A stretch of 64,000 bases of DNA from Leifsonia sp. Leaf264. Lineage in GTDB: Bacteria; Actinomycetota; Actinomycetes; Actinomycetales; Microbacteriaceae. The notes beneath the pieces are model-generated. The model saw only the letters and a program-made list of their open reading frames with translations. It did no database searches and was not told the origin of the DNA. Of this stretch, positions 25,989 through 35,712 are shown in pieces. Position 1 is the stretch's first letter. The number at the start of each line of letters is the position of its first letter. The stretch covers positions 1 to 64,000 of the forward strand of contig NZ_LMMR01000010.1 in the NCBI RefSeq assembly GCF_001422325.1. The letters run 5' to 3'. The position numbers and the translations under genes were made by a program.

Positions 25989-27080
25989 ATGACTCTCATC
26001 GATACAGCACCAGCGCCCGCACCAGCCCCGGCCGTTTCAGCACCAGCCCCCGATTTCGACCACGAGCGCGTTCTCGTCGTCACAGGCCGGCGTTCCGGTC
26101 TCACGATCATCGTGGCCGTGCACTCGACCCGCCTCGGCCAGGCCCTCGGCGGCTGCCGCGTCTGGCAGTACGACGACTGGCAGGATGCCCTCGCCGACGC
26201 CCTGCGCCTCTCGGCCGCGATGACCTTGAAGAATGCGGCCGCCGGGCTCGCTCGCGGTGGCGGCAAGGCCGTCATCCACGTTCCCCGAGGAACCGTGCTC
26301 ACCGAAGAGGGTCGGCACGCGGCCATGCTCGACCTCGGCGACGCGGTCGAGAGCCTCGATGGCGTCTACATGACGGCGGAGGACGTGGGCACCAGCGCCG
26401 AACTCATGGCCATCGTCGCCCTCCGCACAGCCCACGTCTGCGGCCTGCCGCCCGAGCAGGGTGGCGTCGGCGAGCCGGCTGACGCCACGGCTGCCGGCGT
26501 CTTCGCCGCGATCGAATCGACGTTGGCAGCCATCGACGGCTCGCGCGACGTCGCTGGGCGCCGCATCGTCATCTCCGGCCTCGGCCAGGTGGGCGGGCGG
26601 CTCGCACGGGCCCTCACCGCCGGTGGCGCGAAGCTCACGGTGACGGATGTCGACGCCTCGAAGAAGGCGCTCGCGGCTGAACTGGGCGCACGCTGGGTCG
26701 AACCCGGCGACGCCCACACAGTCGAAGCCGACCTCTTCGTGCCGTGCGGTCTCGGAGGTGCGTTGACCGACCGCGTCATCGACGAGCTGCGAGTGCGCGG
26801 AGTCGTCGGCGCCGCCAACAACCAGCTGGCCGCCCGGGACGGTGCGCGCCGACTGGCCGATCGCGGCATCCTCTGGGCCCCCGACTTCGTCGCCAACGGC
26901 GGCGGTGTCATCTACCTGGACGGGGCTTCGGCCGGCGACGCCGACCTCGACGCGATCGACCTGCGCGTGCAGGCCATCGGCGACACCGTCAGCGCGATCT
27001 TCCGCGAGGCGGCGGCAGCAGGCGCGACGACGCTGGAGGCGGCGGAGCGCATAGCGGAGGCTCGGCTCCACGCGGCCTGA
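25989..27080 (+). CDS. Glu/Leu/Phe/Val dehydrogenase (leucine/valine dehydrogenase type)
   Basis: A 363-residue NAD-dependent amino acid dehydrogenase, probably deaminating branched-chain amino acids. LGGCRVW at 53-59 is the substrate glycine-rich region; Lys81 (MTLKNAAAGL) and Lys93 (GGGKAVI) are the substrate and catalytic lysines. The Rossmann motif GLGQVG is at 197-202. The size fits leucine/valine dehydrogenase rather than the larger glutamate enzyme. The first ~22 residues are Ala/Pro-rich. The start at 25989 follows aaggag. Leucine, valine or phenylalanine cannot be separated by eye. Confidence 0.88.
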   Translation: MTLIDTAPAPAPAPAVSAPAPDFDHERVLVVTGRRSGLTIIVAVHSTRLGQALGGCRVWQYDDWQDALADALRLSAAMTLKNAAAGLARGGGKAVIHVPRGTVLTEEGRHAAMLDLGDAVESLDGVYMTAEDVGTSAELMAIVALRTAHVCGLPPEQGGVGEPADATAAGVFAAIESTLAAIDGSRDVAGRRIVISGLGQVGGRLARALTAGGAKLTVTDVDASKKALAAELGARWVEPGDAHTVEADLFVPCGLGGALTDRVIDELRVRGVVGAANNQLAARDGARRLADRGILWAPDFVANGGGVIYLDGASAGDADLDAIDLRVQAIGDTVSAIFREAAAAGATTLEAAERIAEARLHAA

Positions 27081-27099
27081 GCGGAGGGTGGGCGGCCGG

Positions 27100-27105
27100 T
27101 AGTGT
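27100..27105 (+). promoter_or_regulatory. -10 box TAGTGT, leaderless promoter
   Basis: TAGTGT ends seven bases before the ATG at 27113 with no ribosome site between them. Confidence 0.4.
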
Positions 27106-27112
27106 CGCAGTC

Positions 27113-28363
27113 ATGACTTTCTCGAGTGCTGCAACGCGACCCCCTGTACCGGCCGTCGACCTCGGGCGCCGCATCACTGCCGGCGTGCTGTCGGCGATCG
27201 TCGTGGTCGTCGTCGCCCTCGCGGTCACGAGTCTGGCGTTCTTCATCGGCGGCCAGCAAGCGACGGCCGCCCTCACCGGGGCAGCCAACTTCTTCCTGGT
27301 GCCCACGATCGTGGCCGGGGTGCTCCTCGCGATCTTCAACTCGCTCGGCGCCACTCGCTGGTGGCTGCCGGCCCTCGCCGGCGGTCTCGGCGCCGGGCTC
27401 ATCGGTGCCGTGCTCGGCTCCGTCATCACCGTCGCCGGTGGGGGCGCGGCCGTCGACGCCGCGGTCCTCGGGCAGATCGTCGCGAGCCTCCTCGGCTTCA
27501 ACCTGTTCTTCGTGCTCGCCGTGACCCTCGGCGAGGTGACCCTCGGCCGCAGCGTCACCGCGGTCGTCCTGGGCTATCGCAGCGGAGAGCCCGGGGACTC
27601 CCGCAGGATCGCCCTCGTGCGCATCCCGGCCGAGAACCTGGCCGACGGCATGGTGACCCACATCGAGCGCGAGAGCATCGACACCCAGGTCGCCGACGAG
27701 CAGTGGGACAACTACTGCGCAGCCCTCACCGCCGAGGGCTGGAGCGTCGTGGAGGTTCCGGCCGAGCCGCAGCTCGCCGACTCCGTCTTCGTCGAGGACG
27801 CCGTCGTGATGTTCGGCGACCTGGCCCTGATCACCAGCCCCGGCTCCGAGGCGCGACGTGCCGAGATCGCTGGCGCCGAGGAGTCCGTTCGCACGATTCC
27901 CGGCGTGCACGTCGAGCGCATCGAACTGCCGGGAACCCTCGACGGCGGCGACGTGCTCAAGGTCGGATCGACGGTGTACGTCGGCCGGTCGACGCGGACC
28001 AATGCCGAGGGCATCCGTCAGCTTCGCGTGCTGCTCGCGCCTCTCGGCTACACGGTCGTCGCCGTCCCGCTCACGAAGGCCCTGCACCTGAAGAGCGCCG
28101 CGACGGCCCTGCCCGACGGCACCGTGATCGGCTACCCGCCGCTGCTTGACGACACCACTGTGTTCGACCGCTTCGTGGCCGTGCCTGAAGCCGGGGGAGC
28201 GCATGTCGTCGAACTCGCTCCAGACACCGTGCTGATGGCCGGCTCCGCCCCGGTCAGCGCCGCCCTCATCTCCGACCTCGGGTACCGCGTGGTGACAGTC
28301 GACATCTCCGAGTTCGAGAAGCTCGAGGGCTGCGTCACCTGCCTCAGCGTGCGGGTGCGCTGA
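27113..28363 (+). CDS. membrane-anchored dimethylargininase (DDAH) fusion
   Basis: A 416-residue fusion. Residues ~18-145 form four membrane helices. Residues ~160-416 are a dimethylargininase domain that would hydrolyse N-omega-methylated arginines to citrulline and methylamines. Visible are ADSVFVEDAVVMFGD, LPGTLDGGDVLKVG, the catalytic His in KALHLKSA and the nucleophile Cys410 in GCVTCLS near the end. Ordinary bacterial DDAHs are ~255-residue soluble proteins, so the anchor is unusual. The gene ends inside the last 20 bases of the convergent ABC gene. ATG 27113 was chosen because the upstream open frame is shadow. Confidence 0.85.
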   Translation: MTFSSAATRPPVPAVDLGRRITAGVLSAIVVVVVALAVTSLAFFIGGQQATAALTGAANFFLVPTIVAGVLLAIFNSLGATRWWLPALAGGLGAGLIGAVLGSVITVAGGGAAVDAAVLGQIVASLLGFNLFFVLAVTLGEVTLGRSVTAVVLGYRSGEPGDSRRIALVRIPAENLADGMVTHIERESIDTQVADEQWDNYCAALTAEGWSVVEVPAEPQLADSVFVEDAVVMFGDLALITSPGSEARRAEIAGAEESVRTIPGVHVERIELPGTLDGGDVLKVGSTVYVGRSTRTNAEGIRQLRVLLAPLGYTVVAVPLTKALHLKSAATALPDGTVIGYPPLLDDTTVFDRFVAVPEAGGAHVVELAPDTVLMAGSAPVSAALISDLGYRVVTVDISEFEKLEGCVTCLSVRVR

Positions 28364-29045
28364 GGTCGCCTGCCCCGCGCAGTCGTCCGTCGTGCATCTC
28401 GAGTACGCGATCCGCTCGCTGCACCAGGAGCGGGTCGTGGGTGGAGACTATGGCCGCGATTCCGCGGTCGTGCACCAACCCTGAGATCAGGTCCATGACC
28501 GTCGCGGCCGTCCCGCTGTCGAGCTGGCCGGTGGGCTCGTCGGCGAGCAGGATGCCGGGACGCGACACCAGTGCCCGGGCTATGCCCACGCGCTGCTGCT
28601 GCCCGCCCGACAGCTCTGCCGGCCGCTGGGCCGCGTGGTCGGAGAGCCCGACGAGGGCGAGCGCCTCGGCGACGCGGGCATCGCGTTCGGCTGCCTCGGT
28701 CCTGGCCAGCCGCAGAGGTACCTCGACGTTCTCGGCGGCCGACAGGACCGGGATGAGCCCGAAGCCCTGGAAGATGTAGCCGAGACCGGTGCGGCGCAGT
28801 TCCGCGAGCTCGTTCTCACTGAGGCTCGTGAGTTCCCGGTCGCCCACCCAGACCTGCCCGGCCGTGGGACTCTCGAGGCCGCCCAGCAGGTTCAGCAGCG
28901 TCGTCTTGCCGGCGCCCGACGACCCGCGCACGACGAGCAGCTCACCGGGCGAGACGCTGAGCGAGACGTCGTCGACGGCGCGCACTGTGGCCTCGCCGAC
29001 CGTGTAGTGGCGGCTGAGGCCCTCGGCCCGCAGTGCGATGCTCAT
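28344..29045 (-). CDS. ABC transporter ATP-binding protein (MacB/LolD type)
   Basis: A 233-residue ATPase with Walker A GSSGAGKTT (~41-49), Q-loop YIFQGFGLIP, signature LSGGQQQRVGIARAL, Walker B ILLADEPTGQLD and the H-loop STHD. This is the MacB/LolD/FtsE class that energises FtsX-like permeases. It is last in a four-gene operon and overlaps the preceding ATPase gene by four bases. The substrate is unknown. Having two different ATPases beside two permeases suggests a heterodimeric complex. Confidence 0.92.
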   Translation of the reverse strand: MSIALRAEGLSRHYTVGEATVRAVDDVSLSVSPGELLVVRGSSGAGKTTLLNLLGGLESPTAGQVWVGDRELTSLSENELAELRRTGLGYIFQGFGLIPVLSAAENVEVPLRLARTEAAERDARVAEALALVGLSDHAAQRPAELSGGQQQRVGIARALVSRPGILLADEPTGQLDSGTAATVMDLISGLVHDRGIAAIVSTHDPLLVQRADRVLEMHDGRLRGAGDLSAPAR

Positions 29046-30112
29046 GAGGCGTCTTCCTGAGTGGGGGCGGCGTGACGGCCGCGCGTGGGTGCGGCGGGCG
29101 TCTCTGCAGCAGGGCTGACAGAGGGTGCAGCGGTGGGTGCGGCATCCTGAATCGTCGACGGCTTGGGATGCGGCATGGCAGCGGGTGTCGGCGGAGCAGC
29201 CCGGCGCTGCTCCTGACCCGGGCGCACGGCCACGTGGTCGGGTTCGAGAGAGAGGCGCACCCTGTCGTGGAGGCCGAGCGCGCCGACGAAGTCGTGCGGG
29301 AGCTGCAGCCGGCCGACGCGGTCGAGCACGGCGAACTCCTCGGCGACGGCCTGTTCGGCGCCGTGCTCGTCGGTGCGCGTGCTGCGCAGCACCTCGGTCG
29401 AAGTGCGGCCGTCGCGGATCTGCACGGTGCGGGCCACGTGCTCGGACACCGTCGGATCGTGCGTGACGATGAGGGTCGTGACGCCGAGGCGCTCGTTCAC
29501 CGACCGCATGGCCTCGAGGACCGATGCCGAGGTCGCCTCGTCGAGTTCGCCCGTCGGCTCGTCGGCCAGCAGGACAAGTGGCTCGTTCGCGATGGCGACG
29601 GCGATGGCGACGCGCTGCTGCTGACCGCCCGACATCTGCGCCGGCCGTCGCTCGGCGACCCCGGCGACGTCGAGCACCTCGAGCACCTCCCGGACGCGGG
29701 CCTCGCGATCGCCGCGGGCGCCGGCGACGGCGAGGGCGGCGGCGACGTTCTCAGCGGCCGTCAGGTAGGGGAGCAGGTTCCGTCCCGTCTGCTGCCAGAC
29801 GAAGCCGACGCTGCGGCGACGGAATGCCACCCGCTCGCGTCGACCGAGGGCGAGCAGGTCGTGGCCGGCGACCCGTGCGATGCCGGCCGTGGGCACATCG
29901 AGCCCCGAGAGGATGCCGAGCAGGGTCGACTTCCCGGAGCCGGATGCCCCGATGAGAGCGACCAGCTCGCCGCGATCGAGGCGAAGATTGAGTCCCTGCA
30001 GTGCCTGGACCTCCACTCCCTGCGCCGTGAAGATGCGGACGAGGTCGGAGCAGAGCACGTCGGGCTCGCCGGTCTCTGTCGTGTCGATCACGCGGGTCTC
30101 CGTCTTCTCCAT
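29042..30112 (-). CDS. ABC transporter ATP-binding protein with AbrB-like C-terminal hairpin
   Basis: A 356-residue ATPase. The ABC domain (~15-240) has Walker A GASGSGKS (55-62), signature MSGGQQQR (160-167), Walker B LLADEPTGELD and the H-loop THD. Residues ~260-297 read like a SpoVT/AbrB swapped-hairpin motif (AVLDRVGRLQLPHDFVGALG). A ~55-residue Ala/Pro-rich tail follows. AbrB hairpins bind DNA in regulators; here the segment may instead be a dimerisation module. It lies four bases after the permease gene ending at 30117. Confidence 0.9.
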   Translation of the reverse strand: MEKTETRVIDTTETGEPDVLCSDLVRIFTAQGVEVQALQGLNLRLDRGELVALIGASGSGKSTLLGILSGLDVPTAGIARVAGHDLLALGRRERVAFRRRSVGFVWQQTGRNLLPYLTAAENVAAALAVAGARGDREARVREVLEVLDVAGVAERRPAQMSGGQQQRVAIAVAIANEPLVLLADEPTGELDEATSASVLEAMRSVNERLGVTTLIVTHDPTVSEHVARTVQIRDGRTSTEVLRSTRTDEHGAEQAVAEEFAVLDRVGRLQLPHDFVGALGLHDRVRLSLEPDHVAVRPGQEQRRAAPPTPAAMPHPKPSTIQDAAPTAAPSVSPAAETPAAPTRGRHAAPTQEDAS

Positions 30113-30116
30113 GGTG

Positions 30117-32834
30117 TCAGGCCTCCACTGTCCTCAGGATCGAACTGGCGCGTGCCCGCCCGGAGGCGAACAGCGCGATGATCGTGCATATGGCCGTCAC
30201 CAGGGCGAAGCCGAGCACGAGGGCGAGAGTCAGGACCGGGTCCACCGCGAGCGCGGGCTGCAGCCGGCCTCCGGTGAAGCCGCGCAGGTCGACGCCGGCG
30301 AGGATCACCAGCGGAAGGCCGATACCGAGCGCCGCGCCGAACACCAGCGCGACCACGGCCATCGGCGCGATCTCCCAGACGGCGAGTGAGCGCGCCTCAC
30401 GGCGGCCACCTCCGAGCATGCGCAGCAGCACCAGGATGCGGGCGCGCGCCGGACCTCCGAGAACGAGGGTCATGGCGATGGTGAGGGCGCTGAGCAGCGC
30501 GGTGACCGCGATGGCGATGAGCAGGGCGGACTGCAGGCCGGCCGCAGCCGGAGTCGAGGCCAGGACCGCGGCGGAGTCGGCCGGGGTGTCGACGGTCGCG
30601 GCATCGCCTGCCACGTCCTGCACTGCCGCCCGGGTGGCCTCGAGATCTGCGCCGGGCTCGAGCCTCAGCAGCATCACGTGCGTCACGGGGTTGACGACTC
30701 CGACCCTGTCGGCGAACCGGCTGTCGACGATCGCCCAGTTCGCCCGGGTGCTCAGAGCGGTGCTGCCGTCGACCGTCGCGACGATGGTGATGGGCTCCCC
30801 GTCGAGGGTGGCATCCGCCGACGTGCCGACGGCGGCCGTCGTCGCCCCCGAGGCGACGATCGGGACCGTATCGCCGTCGGCGCGCAGCGCCGACCCGACG
30901 GGCAGGGCCCCGGGAGCATCCCCCTGCACCCGACCGAGCGCCTCGGTGTCGACGACGATGATCGAGGTGTTGGTGCGGCGCCCGTCGACGTCGATGAGCG
31001 CGCTGTTCGCGCCGGACACCGTAGCGGCGTCCGCGACTCCGGGAACGGCGTCGATCTCCTCCACCTGTTCGGTGGTGAGCGGCGTCCCCTTCACGCGCAG
31101 ATCGGCACCGACGGCCGTCACGGCAGCGTCGTCGATACCGGACCGGATGGTCGTGAGCAGCACTCCTGACGACACGGCGACGGCGACGCCGACCACCAGC
31201 GCGAGCACCGGGGCGAGCCCGGTCGCCGGATCGCGGAGCGCGCGCACCGGTCCGAGGTAGGCGCTGAGGCCGCGCCGCCCATGCGAGCGCCGAGCGAGCC
31301 ACGCCAACGGAAGCGGGTAGAGCCTGAGGGCAGCGACGCACACGGCCAGCGCGAGCAGCAGGGGAGCCGCGGCGAGCAGCGGATCGATTCCGGATGCCGC
31401 CGCCGCCGTCGTGAGCCCGCGTTGCACCAGCGCGAAGGTCGCCACGGCCGCCAGGCCGACGACGACGAGCTCGACGATGATGCGCACCCGGCCGGAGGCC
31501 CGGCTCGCGCCGTCGAGGTCGTCGCGCTCGCCGCGCCGGAGGTCGGGCGCCGGAAGCGCGAGGAGCACGGCCGGCAGGAGTCCGAGCAGTACCGGCAGCA
31601 GGAGGGCGCCGACCGTGATCGGGCCGGTGGTGACGAGGATTCCGATGATCGATCCCACGATCGCGGCCGGAACGCCGATCACGAGTCCCTCGATCGCCAT
31701 CATGCCGCGCAGGGTGCTGCCGCTCGCGCCCCGCGCCGCGAGCAGGCGGAGGGCGTCAGCTCGTCGGCCGCTGATCATCCGGCAGCCGAGCAGCAGCACG
31801 GCGATCATCACGCCGAGGGGGCCTGAAGCCGTCATGGCGAGCACGGCGTCGACGGCGGCATCCGTCGTCAGGGTGTCCTCGATGGTGTCGGCCGGACCGG
31901 CGGAGAACGACAGCATGGAGTCGAAGAACTCGTTCCGCGTCACCACGACGGTCGGAGGAGCCGACTCGAGGCGGCGCAACTGCTCGACCAGAGCCGGCGC
32001 GTCGGCCTGCGTCACGGCATCGGGATCGAGCGGGAACCACACCTCGACGCGCACGGCGGTGGGGGAGACGGCCAGAGCGGGAAGCTCAGAGGAGTCGACG
32101 AGCCCGGTGACCGTGTACACCGGAGGGCCGAGCGGCTCCTGCACGAGGCTCGGCTCGAGCAGGAGAGGGGCGTCCGACCAGTAGTCGTCATCAGGGTCGA
32201 CGGGCTCGAAGACGCCCGAGAGGCGGGCGCTGTACGTCTCGCCACGATCGGCCTGGACCTGGCGGGTCTCGCCGACGCCCCAGGAGAGGATGTCGGCGTT
32301 GACGGTGGCGAGGCCGATCTCGACGACGTCGTCACCCGTGTCGGAGGGCGGTGAGCCGTCGGTGTACCGCACGTGCTCGGAGGCTCGGGGGTCGTAGGCG
32401 AGAGCCAGTTCGCCGTAGTTCTCGTCGCCGACCCTGGTGATGGGCAGGCTGTCCTGCGACAGGAAGTACTGCGGCCGACCCGTCGCTTCGCGAAGCGGAG
32501 ACGGCAGGCTGTCGTGCAGGGCCACGACCCTGTCGTTGAACCCGCCCCACGCTGCCTGGGACTCCACGGGCAGCGCCTCGGGCCCGGAGGCGGCGCCGGC
32601 ACCGGGGTCCGGCACGCCGATCGCCGCACCGGTGATGTCGCGTTGCGCGGGCTCGAGCGCACTGACCGCGTAGTCGAGCGATCTGGTGTGCATGGCCTCG
32701 ACCGCCCGGGGTGCTGCAGCCGCGAGGGCCGACAGCAGGACGACGAGCACGGCCACGGTGAGTCCACCGGCAGGATGGGCGGCGAGATGGCGCAGCAGGA
32801 GCGCCGGGCCGGAGTGCGCTGAGCGGCGACTCAC
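30117..32834 (-). CDS. FtsX-like ABC permease
   Basis: A 905-residue permease. It has an N-terminal helix (~20-42), a long extracytoplasmic region, helix groups around 320-520, a second extracytoplasmic region, and a final trio of helices with the FtsX/MacB loop (RILVLLRMLGGGRREARSL). The GTG at 32834 overlaps the stop of the preceding permease gene by four bases. Two such permeases plus two ATPases define an exporter or lipoprotein-mobilising complex of unknown substrate. The open frame continues upstream, but only as shadow of the other permease. Confidence 0.85.
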   Translation of the reverse strand: MSRRSAHSGPALLLRHLAAHPAGGLTVAVLVVLLSALAAAAPRAVEAMHTRSLDYAVSALEPAQRDITGAAIGVPDPGAGAASGPEALPVESQAAWGGFNDRVVALHDSLPSPLREATGRPQYFLSQDSLPITRVGDENYGELALAYDPRASEHVRYTDGSPPSDTGDDVVEIGLATVNADILSWGVGETRQVQADRGETYSARLSGVFEPVDPDDDYWSDAPLLLEPSLVQEPLGPPVYTVTGLVDSSELPALAVSPTAVRVEVWFPLDPDAVTQADAPALVEQLRRLESAPPTVVVTRNEFFDSMLSFSAGPADTIEDTLTTDAAVDAVLAMTASGPLGVMIAVLLLGCRMISGRRADALRLLAARGASGSTLRGMMAIEGLVIGVPAAIVGSIIGILVTTGPITVGALLLPVLLGLLPAVLLALPAPDLRRGERDDLDGASRASGRVRIIVELVVVGLAAVATFALVQRGLTTAAAASGIDPLLAAAPLLLALAVCVAALRLYPLPLAWLARRSHGRRGLSAYLGPVRALRDPATGLAPVLALVVGVAVAVSSGVLLTTIRSGIDDAAVTAVGADLRVKGTPLTTEQVEEIDAVPGVADAATVSGANSALIDVDGRRTNTSIIVVDTEALGRVQGDAPGALPVGSALRADGDTVPIVASGATTAAVGTSADATLDGEPITIVATVDGSTALSTRANWAIVDSRFADRVGVVNPVTHVMLLRLEPGADLEATRAAVQDVAGDAATVDTPADSAAVLASTPAAAGLQSALLIAIAVTALLSALTIAMTLVLGGPARARILVLLRMLGGGRREARSLAVWEIAPMAVVALVFGAALGIGLPLVILAGVDLRGFTGGRLQPALAVDPVLTLALVLGFALVTAICTIIALFASGRARASSILRTVEA

Positions 32835-35521
32835 GACGCCTCCCCGACGGCCGACGGGCTGGAGGCGCGGCGACGCACGGAACGGGAGTGCAGCGCGATG
32901 ATGACGGCCAGCGGCAGGCCGAGGGCGAGCAGGGCCAGGACGAGGGCGACGGCGCCGATCGATGGCGGCAGGCCCGTGACGAGAGACGCCTCGGCAACGG
33001 ATGCGGCGGCGAACTCCGCGGCCGTGAGCGCAACGGTCGCGGCCCCGACGGCGGCACCGACCAGGCCGCCGGCGACGACCGCCACAGTGAGCTCGACCGC
33101 GCGTCCCCTGCCCTGCGCACGCGACGGCACGCCGATCGCCCGGAGGAGCGCCACTTCGCCGGAGCGGGCAGCGCCCAGCGCCGAGAGGATGCCGACGGTC
33201 GCGATGAGGGCGAGGGCGATGGCGGCTCCGACGCCAACCCACACGGCGACGACGACGGGCTCCGCGAGCTGCGTCGCGGCGCCGGGAGTCGCGATCGTGA
33301 CGACGTCGGCAGAGCCATCAGCGGTACCGTCGGCCGACGCGGCCTCGATGGCTGCGGCGACGCGGGCCGGATCATCGGCCGCCGCCCAGACCTCGTTCGC
33401 CGCGGCGGTCGTGTCGTTGCCGCGCAGGAGAGCGTCATCGAGGGTGGCGAGTGGGAACAGGGCCGCGAGTTCGTCGGCCGAACCGGGCACCGATGGCGTG
33501 AGTCCGACGACGACGGCCGATCCCGAGCGCAGCAGCCCGTCGAACTGGTAGTCGAACGGGTCGCCGACCCTCAGCCCGCGCTTGTCGGCGAGGGCGGCGG
33601 AGATCACGGCAGGCACTCCTTGGCCCGCGGCATCCGTCGTCATGATCCGCCCGAGCGGCTCGGTCGAGGCCAGCGTGGCCTCGGGGGTGCTCAGCAGCGG
33701 CAGCGTCTGGGGAGCTTCGGGCGCCGTCTCGACGGCGATCAGCTCGATGACGATGCCGTCGGCGCCGTCGGCAGCACTCAATCGGCCGTCGACGGCGAGC
33801 AGGCTCCAGCCGCCGTCGATGACCGGCAGCTCGCCCGAGACCGTGGCGTGTCCTGAGCCGTCGACCTCGAGCGAGCCGAGGTCGATCGAGACGAGAGCTC
33901 CGTCGACGTCCGCGAGCCAGGCGCTCAGCGCGATCACGCCGCGTCGGCTGTCGTCCGGGGCGGAGACGCCCACATCGAGCCTCAGCGACTCGGAGCCCTC
34001 GGGGAGGGCGAGGCCGGGTCGCACGTCCTCGGCGAGTGCGGCGGCCAGAGCGGAGGTGTCGACCGTGCCGCCGACGTCGGCCAGCACCCCTGCCATCTCC
34101 GCGGGTGAGAGGGCTGTGAGCGAGGCCGGGTCGTCGCCCACCCGGATGGGAGCCGTGGCCACGGGGGCGGCATCCGTCACGCCGTCGATCTCGCGCACGG
34201 CAGCCGTCGTCGTCCCGGCCGTCGAGTCGTCGGAGAGGGCCACCCGCACCGAGGTTCCCGTCGCCTGCTGGGCCGAGGCCTCGGCCAGCGCGCGCCAGGT
34301 CGCGGAGTACCCCGAGGCGAATACGGCACTGCCCACGGCCAGGCAGACCAGGAGCACGGCCACCTGGAACATCGGGAAGCGCCGCGCGACCTGGCGGGCG
34401 GCGAGAGAGCCGGCGAGCCCGGTTCCCCGTGCCGTCGCCCGCTCGACGGCGACGACGACGGGCCGCAGCACGAGCACGGCGATCAGCGCCCCGGCCACGA
34501 GCACGAGCACGGGGGCGAACTCGGCGATGACGTCGACGCCCACGCCGCCGTCGGCGGAGGGAACGAGTGGCGAGCCGTACTGCAGCAACTGCGCGACGGA
34601 GACGGATGCCGCGACCGTGGCGAGAACCGCCCCGGTCGCCGTTGCCGCCAGGGTGCCGACGCCGCGTCCCGAGCGCTCGGCCCGACGCCCGGCCGCGCCG
34701 CCGAGCACACTCCGCGCGGCGCTGACCGCGGCCACGAGAAGCGCCAGGACTGCAAGGGCGACAGCGAAGGGCCAGCCGCTCAGCGAGGTCGCCTCGACGG
34801 GGTGCAGCAGCCCCAGCAGGGCGACGGCAGCCGCCGTGCCGACGATCGCCGCCGGGATCACCGTCACGGCGGACTCGAGCACGGCGAGCGTGCCCAGCTG
34901 CGAGGCCGTCATCCCTCGCGCCGTGAGCAGCTCGCCCTCGTCCGATCGGGCGCTGCGGAGAAGGCGTGCGATCTGGGCCAGCGCGAACCACGCGAAGACG
35001 AACACGAGCAGCAACGGAACCGGCTGGACTGACGAGACCGCGACGACACCGCGATCGAGCTCGGCGAGGGTGGCCGGCAGCGCCCCGGAGGTGGACACCG
35101 TCGTGGCGGGGATGGTCGCCGTGTCGAGCACCGCCACGAGATCGTCGATCTCGTGGCGCAGCTCGGTCGCACCCTCGGGCGTCAGCGCGTTCTCGGCCGG
35201 GGTGATCACCCACACCAGCGGGTCGTTCCCGTCGACGGAGCGCCCGACGTCGCCGTGCTCGACCGTCTCGCCGATCAGGGCGTCGACCGCGTCCTGGGCG
35301 GCCGCGGCATCGTCGGGGTCGGACGGATCGGCCGTGATCACGAACTCCGTGGCGGGTCCGGATGCCGCCAGCGCATCGTGCACGCCGGTCGCCGTCGACG
35401 TGGCGAGCCCTCCGACGATGCCGACGCCGGCCAGCGCCGCGACCGCCACGACGGCTCCGAGGCCGAGGAGGAGTCCTGCGTGGGCTCGTGCTCGCAACAC
35501 GGCGAGACGGATCGATCCCAC
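32831..35521 (-). CDS. FtsX-like ABC permease
   Basis: An 896-residue permease and the first gene of the operon. A helix at ~14-38 precedes a ~120-residue extracytoplasmic domain. Helix groups lie at ~165-280, 295-345 and 370-400, then a long extracytoplasmic region, and three C-terminal helices flank AARSGEVALLRAIGVPSRAQ, the typical FtsX loop. The start is GTG at 35521 behind gaggggg. The upstream region is shared with the divergent small ORF and exporter genes. Confidence 0.85.
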   Translation of the reverse strand: MGSIRLAVLRARAHAGLLLGLGAVVAVAALAGVGIVGGLATSTATGVHDALAASGPATEFVITADPSDPDDAAAAQDAVDALIGETVEHGDVGRSVDGNDPLVWVITPAENALTPEGATELRHEIDDLVAVLDTATIPATTVSTSGALPATLAELDRGVVAVSSVQPVPLLLVFVFAWFALAQIARLLRSARSDEGELLTARGMTASQLGTLAVLESAVTVIPAAIVGTAAAVALLGLLHPVEATSLSGWPFAVALAVLALLVAAVSAARSVLGGAAGRRAERSGRGVGTLAATATGAVLATVAASVSVAQLLQYGSPLVPSADGGVGVDVIAEFAPVLVLVAGALIAVLVLRPVVVAVERATARGTGLAGSLAARQVARRFPMFQVAVLLVCLAVGSAVFASGYSATWRALAEASAQQATGTSVRVALSDDSTAGTTTAAVREIDGVTDAAPVATAPIRVGDDPASLTALSPAEMAGVLADVGGTVDTSALAAALAEDVRPGLALPEGSESLRLDVGVSAPDDSRRGVIALSAWLADVDGALVSIDLGSLEVDGSGHATVSGELPVIDGGWSLLAVDGRLSAADGADGIVIELIAVETAPEAPQTLPLLSTPEATLASTEPLGRIMTTDAAGQGVPAVISAALADKRGLRVGDPFDYQFDGLLRSGSAVVVGLTPSVPGSADELAALFPLATLDDALLRGNDTTAAANEVWAAADDPARVAAAIEAASADGTADGSADVVTIATPGAATQLAEPVVVAVWVGVGAAIALALIATVGILSALGAARSGEVALLRAIGVPSRAQGRGRAVELTVAVVAGGLVGAAVGAATVALTAAEFAAASVAEASLVTGLPPSIGAVALVLALLALGLPLAVIIALHSRSVRRRASSPSAVGEAS

Positions 35522-35613
35522 CGGCGCCCCCTCGTCTCATCCGCGTCCGCCGCCATGCCGACACTCCCGTCAGCGTAATCGACACATCCGAAGCAGATCG
35601 CGCGCCGCCGCCG

Positions 35614-35641
35614 TTGCGGTCGACGGATGCGCGGGTATAGT
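35614..35641 (+). promoter_or_regulatory. sigma-A-type promoter before the small ORF
   Basis: TTGCGG at 35614-35619 and TATAGT at 35636-35641 are 16 bases apart. Transcription would begin near 35648, giving a ~65-base leader before the small ORF at 35713. The 452-base gap 35522-35973 holds this promoter, the small ORF and the hairpin at 35816-35830. Confidence 0.6.
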
Positions 35642-35712
35642 CTGCAAGGCTGCCTGCCGCCCCGCACGCGACGGTGGCACCCAGATTCGACGAAGACGCG
35701 CAGGAGGATGCC

